A DNA stretch of 64,000 bases from Prolixibacter bellariivorans ATCC BAA-1284 (GTDB lineage Bacteria; Bacteroidota; Bacteroidia; Bacteroidales; Prolixibacteraceae), in the NCBI RefSeq assembly GCF_000621705.1, contig NZ_KK211332.1:598323-662322 (forward strand), read 5' to 3'. The notes under the pieces were generated by a model that searched no databases, had not been told where the DNA came from, and worked only from the letters and a program-made list of their open reading frames with translations. Made by a program: the position numbers and the translations under genes. This document shows, piece by piece, positions 52,201 to 60,587 of the stretch. How positions within the stretch are numbered: the stretch's first letter is position 1; each line of letters opens with the position of its first letter.

Positions 52201-55063
52201 TAGTTTTGTTCAGGTTGACATGAAATGGGTCTGCGAACGGATATTTCCGGCATTTGGACCTAAATACCCGGATAACCCGCTCACCGGTAACATTCTGACC
52301 AAATGCATCCTCTGTTTCAACGGTGACCTTGTAATAGCCGGGCTTCAGTTTTTTCCCCGGAAGGAAACACCACGAACGTTCGGCCGTGTTGAATTTTTGG
52401 GTCGATAAAACTTTCTCCACCGGAAAATCTTCCGGCTTCACTTCGTCGCCATACACATTTCCGGGATACTGCTTTTCCCATTCATCCTTCGTATAGATTG
52501 GCAGATCAGGAGCTTTCCATACCCGCTCTCTTACCGCTTGGTCAGGAGTTTGAAGCCTGGCAAATGTGACCGTTCCCTTAACCGGAACCACCTGATTGGC
52601 TGAGTTATTGAATTTCACCCCCACTTTTATTCCTTTTCCCTTCCGGATACCTTTATCGGAAGCATCAACTTGCCCGGGCGCGCTGAGTTGAGCAAACAGC
52701 GCCTTTTGGGAGATGCTCAATGACTGTTCCGTCGTCTGCGTCTCTCCGCTGATATCTGTTACTTCTGTTTCGATCTGATAGCTTAAACCATAGTCATTTT
52801 CGGTAGACTTTGGTGTGAACGTGAAGCGAAAGCGACCATCTGTATCGGTGGTAAACATACCCGAAATAACATCTTCCGAATTGTTCCCCGAGCGCTCGAA
52901 CCATAAAGTCTGCCGGGTTATTTTATACATTCCGGGTACGCCAGCCAACGGAACACCGTTAAACGATTTGACTCTTCCAGTTACGGTAACCGGATGACCC
53001 GCCTCGTACTGACCGTCGAATTTATCGAATGTAATATGAAATCCGGGCCGCCGGTAAGCTTCCACCCGAAATGACTGATATCCTTCGGATGTTCTCAGCG
53101 TAAAGTTGCCCGCCAAACTACCGGCGGGTAAACGAAACTGACCGGTAGTACTACCGAACCGGTCAGTCAGGATTCTCAGCGAATCGATCACCTGGTTATG
53201 CGCATCTCGCAGAAAAACCACCATCGGTTTGCCTGCAACGGCACGATCTGTATCGCCATGAGTTTTGAACGTAATGGCTTTGAATAAAACCACCTGTCCC
53301 GGCCGGTAGATGGACCGATCGGTGAAGAACCAGGTCTTCTCTTTTGTTGTCTCGGTTTGTTTGCGGTAATACGGCTTACGCCAACGCAGACTTAACGTGT
53401 CAGTAGACGAACTAATCTGCACCAAATTGCCGTCACCCGACCAGAAGGCCTGCCCCTTATCGTTCGTTTTGAGCAGCACTTTATTGAGTTTCTCACCATT
53501 TAGATTTCGTATACTCAATTCAGCTCCGGCAACAGCTTCGCCATTCGATTGCCGGCGAACGGAAAAAATAGTTCCTGCCTCCGTTCGCTGCTGTTCTATG
53601 TACATCCGGGAAACCGCTACCGGGAGAAGACTCTTACAGCCGTTCCCCTCGGTTTGCATCACATATATCCCCGCATTTAGCGGTTTCATCACCAATTCGG
53701 TGCTATGCGAACGTAAATCACTGTCGGGAACGAGTGTGTATTTTTCTTGCTGAATGACCGGACGATTAAGGAGCTTTGAGGAGTCCTCCCTGGTTCTCAT
53801 CTGACCATATTGCAGAAAATATTTTCGATAAAGCTCCTGATTGATTTTCCGAATGGAAACCTTCACACTTTTCAGGTTCTGGTAATCCAATTTTATGGCA
53901 AATGGAAAACCGGGCCTAACCACTGGCTCCGATTGAAGGGATAATTGTGGCCTTTTCAATTGCTGAAGACTGTTAAAGCTTCTCTTGCCCGCCTCTGTTT
54001 TTGGGTATTTCTTCCAGGTCTTTTCATACAACTGTGCCGCTTTTTGCCAATCCATACGGGAATCGGCTGTCTGCTGAATATTTCCCCGAAACTTGTTTCC
54101 CCGTTGCCGGTAAAAATCAGCTTCCGCTTCCCACACATTTGCCAACAAACCGGAGTGAGCGACGGTCTTTTCGAGTCCGCGCATCCCATCCAAAAACAAA
54201 TGGTCTGCATTCTTGAGCGACGATTCCCGGTAGGTGAATTTAATCCGGTCGAGCCGGGCATAGAACAACGCCACTGAATTTCCGTCGCGCTGGTGGTATC
54301 TTTCGAGCAACCGGTACAGGATAATTGAATGATCGTAATAGCTCAATGGTGATTTCCGGTCGATAATCACTGCCCCTGGTCGTCTTAACCCCAAAGCCGC
54401 TTTCGGAACCGATAACGAAGGCCTACGAACGGGCTGGGTAAACAAACTGCCATCCTGGTAAAAGTTCAACGCTTTCCGGACGACCAAATCGAGCAAAGTC
54501 GGCGTACGTTCCCAATCTACTTTTTGGTCAATGATGAGAGCTTGCCAATTCTTCGCCGGAATTTTTGCCAGGCTATCGGTGTGCTGTAATGCCTCGTTAA
54601 AGCACTGGTGGATTTGCTCGACGAAATAACCGGCATCCCAGGTATTGATATCGATGGAATCGACTCCTCCACTGGCCCTGTCAAGAATTTTCCAACGATT
54701 ATCCCGATATATTTGAAGCAGGTATGAACCTTCGTATGCTTTCAGTACCGCTCTTCCCGGCACGTTCAATTTCTCATATTCGTTTTGCCAGATTGGCACC
54801 GGATTTTTCGGAAGAGAATCTTTCACCGCAAAAAATTGAAGCGCTGTAAATGCTTTCACCCTTTGCGGAATATTGTTCTCTTTCGTTGCCCGTGCGACAA
54901 TTTGCTTTATCACCTTCTTAACCGATTCAGGCTTTCGAATGTGTGCCAGCGAATCTGCTTCGGCCCATTTTTCCCGGTAGGAAAATTGCGGTATTGCAGC
55001 CTGAGTTGTTGAAAAAAGAGAGAAGAGCAATAAAGCAAGGAGTAATCGGCAGGTCATTTTCAT
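49235..55063 (-). CDS. Alpha-2-macroglobulin family protein (no thioester)
   Basis: A 1942-residue exported protein (signal about 1-22, ending TTQAA). A helical N-terminal region of about 350 residues precedes a series of macroglobulin-like beta domains. They include the bait-region neighbour KTWFFTDRSIYRPGQVVLFKA (about 580-600), CarboxypepD-like loops (GEAVAGAELSIRNLNG) and the A2M domain WFGPQLKTDANGMTIVHFRMPDALTKWKF (about 1195-1225). A TED-like alpha/alpha barrel (about 1390-1720; DGGFSWYPEMKTSPWITMQVVNEL) and a C-terminal receptor-like domain follow. Where thioester A2Ms have CGEQ, near residue 1404, this protein reads RPQSATGLANRLYAY, so no covalent trap forms. It probably acts in periplasmic or surface defence against proteases, or as an envelope scaffold. 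It is monocistronic. Confidence 0.9.
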   Translation of the reverse strand: MKMTCRLLLALLLFSLFSTTQAAIPQFSYREKWAEADSLAHIRKPESVKKVIKQIVARATKENNIPQRVKAFTALQFFAVKDSLPKNPVPIWQNEYEKLNVPGRAVLKAYEGSYLLQIYRDNRWKILDRASGGVDSIDINTWDAGYFVEQIHQCFNEALQHTDSLAKIPAKNWQALIIDQKVDWERTPTLLDLVVRKALNFYQDGSLFTQPVRRPSLSVPKAALGLRRPGAVIIDRKSPLSYYDHSIILYRLLERYHQRDGNSVALFYARLDRIKFTYRESSLKNADHLFLDGMRGLEKTVAHSGLLANVWEAEADFYRQRGNKFRGNIQQTADSRMDWQKAAQLYEKTWKKYPKTEAGKRSFNSLQQLKRPQLSLQSEPVVRPGFPFAIKLDYQNLKSVKVSIRKINQELYRKYFLQYGQMRTREDSSKLLNRPVIQQEKYTLVPDSDLRSHSTELVMKPLNAGIYVMQTEGNGCKSLLPVAVSRMYIEQQRTEAGTIFSVRRQSNGEAVAGAELSIRNLNGEKLNKVLLKTNDKGQAFWSGDGNLVQISSSTDTLSLRWRKPYYRKQTETTKEKTWFFTDRSIYRPGQVVLFKAITFKTHGDTDRAVAGKPMVVFLRDAHNQVIDSLRILTDRFGSTTGQFRLPAGSLAGNFTLRTSEGYQSFRVEAYRRPGFHITFDKFDGQYEAGHPVTVTGRVKSFNGVPLAGVPGMYKITRQTLWFERSGNNSEDVISGMFTTDTDGRFRFTFTPKSTENDYGLSYQIETEVTDISGETQTTEQSLSISQKALFAQLSAPGQVDASDKGIRKGKGIKVGVKFNNSANQVVPVKGTVTFARLQTPDQAVRERVWKAPDLPIYTKDEWEKQYPGNVYGDEVKPEDFPVEKVLSTQKFNTAERSWCFLPGKKLKPGYYKVTVETEDAFGQNVTGERVIRVFRSKCRKYPFADPFHVNLNKTTVKPGDDLKLELGTTGEAFWQVALEEPDTLIQLPAVKTKKSRQQVVIPVTSDMANGFAVRVSTIQHGRAFRKLFRINVMQPNKKLQVTTVDFPSTTEPGKEVSWKIRVTDESGKPAQAEVAGVVYDASLDDIRMHNWSLSLFNHWFYIRQMPLMIRPVQNDYAHSPNTPLQKVETEMVPELGLPKWVNTSPGGAVFFVADEKVPVGEQAANESIRIRGASAAPKVEEPKIRSDFRETAWFGPQLKTDANGMTIVHFRMPDALTKWKFMALAHTVNGKIGTTDTSFVSQKPLMVEPYPVRFLVAGDQVELPVKVTNLSGKELEADIHLNLIAVDSNDTLEPGFEPRHIGLENGESGVVKWLVQAPEKAGLYRIQVVGSAGNLSDGYEKTIQVLPAKQWMVQSETFQVKPGGVKVWSPLFPEGGQVNDKWTLEWMGNPVWQAIEALPSVLSSRPQSATGLANRLYAYATVQQILARHPEIAAELAKQRAKLLNNPDSFKTRMEQNDDLANIQLNETPWLDDAIRAKKQLQLFVPDTIAVNITDDLSRLKAMQHEDGGFSWYPEMKTSPWITMQVVNELSALEKADALKGEEKTLVDTMLVKAMHYLETEMLATYKRLTEKQRVQYIPSANIVDYLYVCSGSKIKPAGKEVMAAYRFFIQSVSKNWMKLSLYQQAQSASILWLTNDRKTAQTIIESLKERAAKSKKLGMHWRTNNSPWFYRESSLSLQAIMMQLFEKTGAPETDLAAMKLWLLQQKRTHAWSTPDETVKAVEALLLAGSGANMETSGPTVLLNGKPLTSSISGTPKGYFKYTLPSGLPENSTLELRNNGKTTGFGALYHQFFAPVDSSLSTGNGIKVTKSLYRVIRRNGGESLSSDLKGLKPGDLIMVRLRIHTHRDLGFVSISDTRPAGTEPVKQLSGYESSGRLWYYRVNTDEQTRFFIQELKQGDYLLEYPVRVSHRGDFSLGRVTIQCQFAPAFNASDTAGEVIIEK

Positions 55064-55278
55064 TGGTTACATTATTTTGGTTGAATGGATTCTTTTTCTG
55101 CTACACCAAACAAATTTGGTACCACAAAAGCTCATTTCTATTCGTCTCCGCAAATATGTATTAAGCTTTTATTCTGATTTGCAATTATAAATAAGCTAAA
55201 TCATCTGTCATTTTGCAGTAAATTAAAACGTAATTTACCAGTAATTTCAATTAAACATACTCATTCGGCACTCACTTT

Positions 55279-55309
55279 TTTAGAATGCCGTTGGAAAAGC
55301 CTAATTTTG
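55279..55309 (+). promoter_or_regulatory. Promoter of the yicC-gmk-nadD operon
   Basis: TTTA (55279-55282), a 19-base spacer and TAATTTTG (55302-55309, perfect TAnnTTTG) place a start site about 15 bases upstream of the yicC ATG. Confidence 0.7.
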
Positions 55310-55328
55310 TGAACAAAATTTTTCGTCC

Positions 55329-56204
55329 ATGATGAAATCGATGACTGGCTATGGTAAAGCCGAATGCGAACTACCTAACAAGAAAATTACCATCGAGGTA
55401 AAATCGCTGAACAGCAAGCAACTTGATATTAACACCCGCATGCCGGGGATTTATAAAGAGAAAGATATTTCCATCCGGAAATTAATATCTGACATATTGG
55501 GCCGCGGGAAAGTGGAATACAGCATGTACCTCGAATCGCTTGGTGAGGAGAGCAATGCAACCATTAATGGCGCTGTGGTACGCGATTATTACCAACAACT
55601 TAATTCGGTCCGAAAAGAACTTGGGATCGATGAAAATCAATCGTTGCTCGACATTATTATGCGCCTTCCGGATACGGTTAAAACGGAGCGTGAAGAGCTG
55701 GATGAAGAAGAATGGAAACAAATTATCGCTAAAGTAAAAGAAGCACTCCTCCATCTCGATGAATTCAGAGTTCAGGAAGGTGACGCCTTGTACAAAGATA
55801 TTGAGTCGAATATTCAGCGTATTCAAGATTTACTTCCGGAAGTGGAACCTTTCGAAAAAGAGCGCCTGGACAAAGTGAAAGAGCGCATCATGGACAACAT
55901 GAAGGAACTGGAAGCCTCAGATTCTGTCGATAACAACCGTCTGGAGCAAGAAATGATTTATTACCTGGAAAAACTGGACATCAACGAAGAGAAGGTCCGA
56001 TTGGCCAACCATTGCACCTATTTCCTCGAAACCATGAGACTAAACGAGCAGGTAGGGAAAAAGCTGGGATTTATTGCACAGGAAATCGGGCGCGAAATCA
56101 ATACCATGGGCTCCAAAGCCAACCACGCCGAAATTCAGAAAATTGTCATTCAGATGAAAGACGCACTCGAAAGAGTGAAAGAACAAACACTGAATGTATT
56201 ATAA
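55329..56204 (+). CDS. yicC: YicC-family endoribonuclease
   Basis: A 291-residue cytoplasmic protein of the YicC family. The N-terminal YicC-like domain starts KSMTGYGKAECELPNKKITIEVKSLNSK. The C-terminal DUF1732 domain has SVDNNRLEQEMIYYLEKLDINEEKVRLANHC and GKKLGFIAQEIGREINTMGSKANHAEIQ, the latter holding the conserved metal-binding Glu/His residues. E. coli YicC is a ribonuclease acting on small RNAs. The start is ATG-ATG. It is followed 27 bases later by gmk, an arrangement also seen in other bacteria. Confidence 0.93.
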   Translation: MMKSMTGYGKAECELPNKKITIEVKSLNSKQLDINTRMPGIYKEKDISIRKLISDILGRGKVEYSMYLESLGEESNATINGAVVRDYYQQLNSVRKELGIDENQSLLDIIMRLPDTVKTEREELDEEEWKQIIAKVKEALLHLDEFRVQEGDALYKDIESNIQRIQDLLPEVEPFEKERLDKVKERIMDNMKELEASDSVDNNRLEQEMIYYLEKLDINEEKVRLANHCTYFLETMRLNEQVGKKLGFIAQEIGREINTMGSKANHAEIQKIVIQMKDALERVKEQTLNVL

Positions 56205-56231
56205 CTTCCGGAAGAGCGATTATTTGTAGAA

Positions 56232-56801
56232 ATGAAGAAAGGCAAACTGATTATATTCTCGGCACCGTCCGGTTCGGGTAAGACAACCATTGTTAAGCAC
56301 CTCCTGACCTGCCCTTTCGACTTTGAATTTTCGATATCAGCAACAACACGAAAGCCCAGAAATGGAGAAACCGATGGCAAAGATTATTATTTTCTGTCGG
56401 TTGACGAGTTCAAGTCGAGATTGGAGGCTGATGAATTTTTGGAATGGGAAGAAGTTTACGCCGGCAGTTATTACGGTACCCTGAAAAGTGAAGTGGAACG
56501 CATTCGCGAGAAAGGACAGCATGTGCTGTTCGATGTGGACGTAGTAGGCGGGACGAACATTAAAAAGTTTTACGGCGACGAAGCCCTGGCCGTGTTTGTC
56601 AAACCTCCAGGCATCGAAGAACTGGAGAAAAGGCTTATTGCCCGCTCAACCGATAGTCCCGAAGTAATTGCTCAACGCGTAGCCAAGGCCAAACATGAAT
56701 TGACTTACGCCAAGTATTTCGATTACATTTTGGTGAACGACGACTTGCAAACTGCACTGAAAGAAGCAGAAGAGACGGTTAAAGCTTTTCTGGAAAAATA
56801 A
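56232..56801 (+). CDS. gmk: Guanylate kinase
   Basis: A 189-residue nucleotide kinase: GMP plus ATP to GDP plus ADP. P-loop SAPSGSGKTTIV (about residues 10-20); GMP-binding SATTRKPRNGETDGKDYYFL; WEEVYAGSYYGT; and the lid with LFDVDVVGGTNIKK and the RLIARSTDSPEVIAQRV stretch. It ends 9 bases before nadD. Confidence 0.96.
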   Translation: MKKGKLIIFSAPSGSGKTTIVKHLLTCPFDFEFSISATTRKPRNGETDGKDYYFLSVDEFKSRLEADEFLEWEEVYAGSYYGTLKSEVERIREKGQHVLFDVDVVGGTNIKKFYGDEALAVFVKPPGIEELEKRLIARSTDSPEVIAQRVAKAKHELTYAKYFDYILVNDDLQTALKEAEETVKAFLEK

Positions 56802-56810
56802 ACCGGGGTA

Positions 56811-57380
56811 ATGAAAATTACACTCTACTTTGGCTCCTTCAGTCCAATTCACAACGGACATTTGGCCATTGCACACAAGCTGCTAAAAGAGAAATTGTCC
56901 GATGAATTGTGGCTGGTTGTTTCACCTCAGAATCCGTTGAAAGAGGAAGAATTGCTTTGGCCGGAAGCAGATCGGTTGGCCATGGTTCAACTGGCTATTG
57001 AAGGAAAAGAGGGAATTAAAGCCTCGGACTATGAATTCCACTTGCCTCGTCCATCGTACACCTACCAAACCCTTTTGCGTTTGAAACAAGATTTTCCTCA
57101 ACACTCGTTTAACGTACTGATTGGTGGAGATAACCTTCAAGCGTTTGATCATTGGCGTGACCACCGGAAAATTCTCGATGAATTTGGGCTGATCGTCTAT
57201 CCCCGGCCGGGCTACGAAAATGAAGAACTGGCAAACCACCCGAACGTAACCCTATTGAATGCTCCACTTCTGGATATTTCTTCTACCGAAATCAGGGAGC
57301 GTTTGAGCAAAGGACTATCGCTGGTTCCGCTGGTTCCACAAAAAGTTGCAGATTATATTCAAACCAAAAATTTCAATTAA
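56811..57380 (+). CDS. nadD: Nicotinate-nucleotide adenylyltransferase
   Basis: A 189-residue NAD biosynthesis enzyme: nicotinate mononucleotide plus ATP to deamido-NAD. It has the nucleotidyltransferase signature YFGSFSPIHNGHLAIAH (HxGH as HNGH), VVSPQNPLKEEELL, the GGDNLQAFDHWRDHRKIL block and the C-terminal ISSTEIRERL motif. It is third in the operon, with a terminator directly behind. Confidence 0.96.
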   Translation: MKITLYFGSFSPIHNGHLAIAHKLLKEKLSDELWLVVSPQNPLKEEELLWPEADRLAMVQLAIEGKEGIKASDYEFHLPRPSYTYQTLLRLKQDFPQHSFNVLIGGDNLQAFDHWRDHRKILDEFGLIVYPRPGYENEELANHPNVTLLNAPLLDISSTEIRERLSKGLSLVPLVPQKVADYIQTKNFN

Positions 57381-57382
57381 AG

Positions 57383-57414
57383 AAAAAGCCACACCGATTA
57401 CGGTGTGGCTTTTT
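57383..57414. terminator. Bidirectional terminator
   Basis: AAAAAGCCACACCG (57383-57396) with its complement at 57401-57414 sits between convergent genes; U-runs occur in both directions. Confidence 0.9.
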
Positions 57415-57472
57415 TATTCCTTAACAACCTTGTCAATCGAAAGAATGACTTCGATTCAAGATTTTGTGTTTC

Positions 57473-58330
57473 TTAAAAATAGTAGGTGAAACCAAGGTTG
57501 ATACCCTGCTTGCTGTAAGGCGAAGTAGTCGACAATGCTTCGTTCGCATTTACCGGATTACCACTCTGGTCTACCTGGATTTTGTCTTTGTAGGTAACTT
57601 CTATCGGACCGGGATAAGTACTCAATGCATCGTTACCATTTACCTCATACTTAGTAACCTTTGATTTCTTACGTTTAATGTTCAGGTAAACACCTTCGAT
57701 TTCCGTAAATACCGAAAGCTTGTCGTTCAGTTTATATTCCATACCCAAAACACCTTTGAAACCCAAAGAAAATTTACCATACATTTTCTGTTCAACTTTC
57801 AAATCTGCAACCGGAACCAATTGGGTTGGGTCAGAAGGATTTGGCATAAACTGAGTTATATTAGCATTCACCATCGAGTATCCACCAACAGGCAATACAA
57901 ACCCAACTTTGGTGTAAACCGAGAATTTCTTCGAGTGACCGGTGCTCATAATAATGGTCGGTGAAACACGATATTGACGTGTGTAAACATCAATTTTGGG
58001 TTGCTGACCTGCTGAATTAGGCACACCGTAATCGGCAACATTTACTGTCTTACCAATAAGATAAGTGAAATCAACTTCTGCACCAATGTTATCATTCAGG
58101 TAATAACCAGCAGAAATTCCAACAGGAATACCGGCACCAATCGAAGTATAAATTTGCTCCTGGTAGCCATCTGCGGTAACTTTTCCCTGGCCTAAATCAA
58201 CGTAATAACCATCTTTGGCTACACCCCATCCGTAACCACCTCGTGCTTTGAGGTAAAAATTCTGTGCTGAGAGTGACTGGCCAATGCCCATCACCATCAT
58301 AGCGATTGCGATAGTTTTCAGTAATTTCAT
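57473..58330 (-). CDS. Outer-membrane beta-barrel protein
   Basis: A 285-residue exported protein (signal about 1-22, ending SLSAQ) with the OmpA/OmpW-like small-barrel style: KARGGYGWGVAKDGYYVDLG at the start of the mature part; VPVGISAGYYLNDNIGAEVDFTYLIG; and a terminal aromatic (NLGFTYYF). It has no OmpA peptidoglycan-binding domain. The function is unknown and it is monocistronic. A promoter lies about 120-150 bases upstream. Confidence 0.82.
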   Translation of the reverse strand: MKLLKTIAIAMMVMGIGQSLSAQNFYLKARGGYGWGVAKDGYYVDLGQGKVTADGYQEQIYTSIGAGIPVGISAGYYLNDNIGAEVDFTYLIGKTVNVADYGVPNSAGQQPKIDVYTRQYRVSPTIIMSTGHSKKFSVYTKVGFVLPVGGYSMVNANITQFMPNPSDPTQLVPVADLKVEQKMYGKFSLGFKGVLGMEYKLNDKLSVFTEIEGVYLNIKRKKSKVTKYEVNGNDALSTYPGPIEVTYKDKIQVDQSGNPVNANEALSTTSPYSKQGINLGFTYYF

Positions 58331-58704
58331 TTGCTTATTTTTTGAACGTAAATGGTCTGTTAAACTTTTCGCCTATTCAGAATGAATCTACGTAACTCAC
58401 TGATAATGCGAACTATTTAAACGATTAAGTAATATTAAAAGTGGCGTGAAAGTAGAAACAAAATATTAATTCACAAAACATAACTTGTTGCCATTCAGAT
58501 TTTTAGAATAATGAGTTTAAAAATTCTAAAATTAAGTTAAAAAACAGCACCAGTTTTTTGTTTGGAGCACAATTACTTAAGTTCTCGTACAAATCGAAAC
58601 ATTGTAATATTTAGATGTGAAAAAAATTACTATTATAAAACATAAAATACATATCAAGTGTATTTCTAACGCTATTTACTCATGATTCCCTTTCTTTGTA
58701 AAAG
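58331..58704. other. AT-rich divergent intergenic region
   Basis: About 374 bases between the barrel gene and the FKBP gene. Apart from the barrel promoter at 58447-58477 no gene or stable structure is visible. Confidence 0.5.
58447..58477 (-). promoter_or_regulatory. Promoter of the outer-membrane barrel gene
   Basis: On the minus strand TTTG (58477-58474), a 19-base spacer and TACTTTCA (58454-58447, two bases off consensus) fit the Bacteroidetes pattern and give a 5'UTR of about 110 bases. Confidence 0.5.
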
Positions 58705-59130
58705 ATGAAAAAGAAGAACAAAAAGCAGGGAGGTTCGTCCGGTCAGAACCGCAAAACCAGCGAAGATTTTCTCGAGAAGAATCTGAAGAAACCAGAAATT
58801 AATGTGACGGAATCTGGACTACAATACGAAATTATCAAGGAGGGTGACGGTGCGTTACCCGATCCGGATGGCTATGTGAAAGTTCACCAAAGGGCCATGC
58901 TGGTTGGTGGTAAAACACTGGATGACACCTACAAGAACAACGAGCCCATGGAGTTCAGGCTAAAGGAAACCATCGAAGGTTACCAGGAAGGTTTGCTAAT
59001 GATGAAAACCGGAAGTCGTTACAAATTTTATATTCCGCCGGAGCTGGCCTGGGGTAAACGAGGTTCGGGTGGAAGAATCGGCCCAAATGCAGTAGTGATT
59101 TTCGATGTTTCTTTGCTGGAATGCTGGTAA
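58705..59130 (+). CDS. FKBP-type peptidyl-prolyl isomerase
   Basis: A 141-residue protein. A Lys/Gly-rich, disordered N terminus (KKKNKKQGGSSGQNRK) precedes an FKBP domain (about 38-141): LQYEIIKEGDGALPDPDGYVKV, EGYQEGLLMMKTGSRYKFYIPPELAWGKRGSGGRIGPNAVVIFDVSLL. There is no signal peptide, so it is probably cytoplasmic, unlike the exported FkpA-type homologues. The substrate-pocket aromatic in the flap differs from the human enzyme, so activity strength is uncertain. Confidence 0.88.
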   Translation: MKKKNKKQGGSSGQNRKTSEDFLEKNLKKPEINVTESGLQYEIIKEGDGALPDPDGYVKVHQRAMLVGGKTLDDTYKNNEPMEFRLKETIEGYQEGLLMMKTGSRYKFYIPPELAWGKRGSGGRIGPNAVVIFDVSLLECW

Positions 59131-59146
59131 TTTGAATATTCTGAAT

Positions 59147-59172
59147 AAAAAAACCCGGACAAGATGCCCGGG
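59147..59172 (-). terminator. Terminator of the 2-oxoacid oxidoreductase operon
   Basis: CCCGGGC (59172-59166) pairs with GTCCGGG (59160-59154; one G-U pair) on the minus-strand RNA, followed by U7. Confidence 0.82.
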
Positions 59173-59192
59173 CTGATTCTATTGTATCAAGT

Positions 59193-59744
59193 TTAAACGG
59201 TGTGCACAGTTTCCATATTCTTCTGCCCTACCTCAATGGCTTCGAGGTTGAGCGGAATGAGTTTGTGGTGCCGTTCGGGAAGTGATTTCTCCAACCCTTT
59301 CTTCACCTTCTCCATTCCAAATATGGGTTTTACTTTCAGGTAGGCTCCCATAACAATCATGTTGAATGTTTTCGGATTACCCATTTCGGCAGCCAAACGT
59401 GCTCCTTCCACCTTGTAGATATTGATATCCTTACGTGTTGGAGGATGAACGATACCGTTTGGGTCGTATAACAAAACTCCACCCGGTTTTACCTGCTCCT
59501 CAAATTTATCCAGCGATTGCTGGTTCAGAATAATGGCGGTATCGAATTCGTGCAGGATGGGCGAACTGATGCGCTCATCGCTGATGATAACCGATACATT
59601 GGCTGTACCACCACGCATTTCAGGTCCGTATGACGGAAACCAGGTTACTTCCTGATCCTGCATGACACCGGAATACGCCAGGATTTTTCCCATGGAAAGA
59701 ACGCCTTGTCCACCGAATCCGGCTATAATGATTTCTTCTGTCAT
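59193..59744 (-). CDS. korC: 2-oxoacid:ferredoxin oxidoreductase gamma subunit
   Basis: A 183-residue subunit with the gamma-domain hallmark EEIIIAGFGGQGVLSMGKILAYSG at the N terminus, WFPSYGPEMRGGTANVSVI and the Asn/Gln-rich LNQQSLDKF. It completes the transfer path between thiamine-diphosphate centre and ferredoxin. The ATG at 59744 is chosen over a TTG further upstream. It lies 27 bases after korB. Substrate identity (2-oxoglutarate or branched-chain 2-oxoacids) is not determined by sequence. Confidence 0.9.
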   Translation of the reverse strand: MTEEIIIAGFGGQGVLSMGKILAYSGVMQDQEVTWFPSYGPEMRGGTANVSVIISDERISSPILHEFDTAIILNQQSLDKFEEQVKPGGVLLYDPNGIVHPPTRKDINIYKVEGARLAAEMGNPKTFNMIVMGAYLKVKPIFGMEKVKKGLEKSLPERHHKLIPLNLEAIEVGQKNMETVHTV

Positions 59745-59771
59745 CTCTTGATTTTTTGGTTCGGGAATCAA

Positions 59772-60584
59772 TTAAACATTCATTTTCAACGCTTCCGGAT
59801 CTTCTTTCTCTCCGTCTTTCAAATCTCCCAACGGATAGAATGGGAACATGTGTTCTTCCATCCATTCATTAGAATCGACCGGAGAAATTTTCCATCCTGA
59901 ATTACAGGTCGCAACGACTTCGACGAAGGCTGTTCCCTTTTTGTTAGCCTGAATCTCGAATGCTTTCCGGATGGCTTTTTTGGTTTTCTTTACCGCTGCT
60001 GCTGTTTGTACACTCTGACGAGTAACGTAGGCTGCACCAGGTAGCTGAGCAATCAGCTCCGTGATTTTCAGCGGGTATCCGTTCAGGTCTACATCACGTC
60101 CGTAAGGTGTAGTGGCTGTGACCTGACCAACCATCGTTGTCGGAGCCATTTGTCCGCCAGTCATTCCATAAATGGCGTTGTTGATAAATACCATAACGAT
60201 ATTCTCACCGCGGTTAACCGCATGCATGGTTTCAGCTGTACCAATCGCTGCCAGGTCACCGTCACCCTGATAACTGAAGACGAACTTATTCGGGAAAACC
60301 CGCTTTACACCCGTAGCTACTGCCGGTGCCCGACCGTGAGCTGCTTCATGCCAGTCAATATCGATGTAGTTGTAGGCAAAAACCGAGCAACCTACCGGTG
60401 AAACACCGATGGTATCTTCCTGAATGCCCATTTCATCAATTACTTCCGCAATAATTTTGTGCACTACACCATGGCTGCAGCCCGGACAATAGTGCATCAC
60501 TTTATCCGTCAATACAGGAGACTTCTGGTAAACCAAATTCTCCGGTTTGATGATATTCTGTATGTTTTCTGCTACTTCTGCCAT
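59772..60584 (-). CDS. korB: 2-oxoacid:ferredoxin oxidoreductase beta subunit
   Basis: A 270-residue thiamine-diphosphate subunit. It begins the conserved part with HYCPGCSHGVVHKII, carries the Mg-ThDP motif YQGDGDLAAIGTAETM...NNAIYGMTGGQMAPTT and ends with SGWKISPVDSNEWMEEHM. The enzyme decarboxylates a 2-oxoacid to acyl-CoA and reduces ferredoxin. The gap to korA is 3 bases. Confidence 0.93.
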   Translation of the reverse strand: MAEVAENIQNIIKPENLVYQKSPVLTDKVMHYCPGCSHGVVHKIIAEVIDEMGIQEDTIGVSPVGCSVFAYNYIDIDWHEAAHGRAPAVATGVKRVFPNKFVFSYQGDGDLAAIGTAETMHAVNRGENIVMVFINNAIYGMTGGQMAPTTMVGQVTATTPYGRDVDLNGYPLKITELIAQLPGAAYVTRQSVQTAAAVKKTKKAIRKAFEIQANKKGTAFVEVVATCNSGWKISPVDSNEWMEEHMFPFYPLGDLKDGEKEDPEALKMNV

Positions 60585-60587
60585 GGT

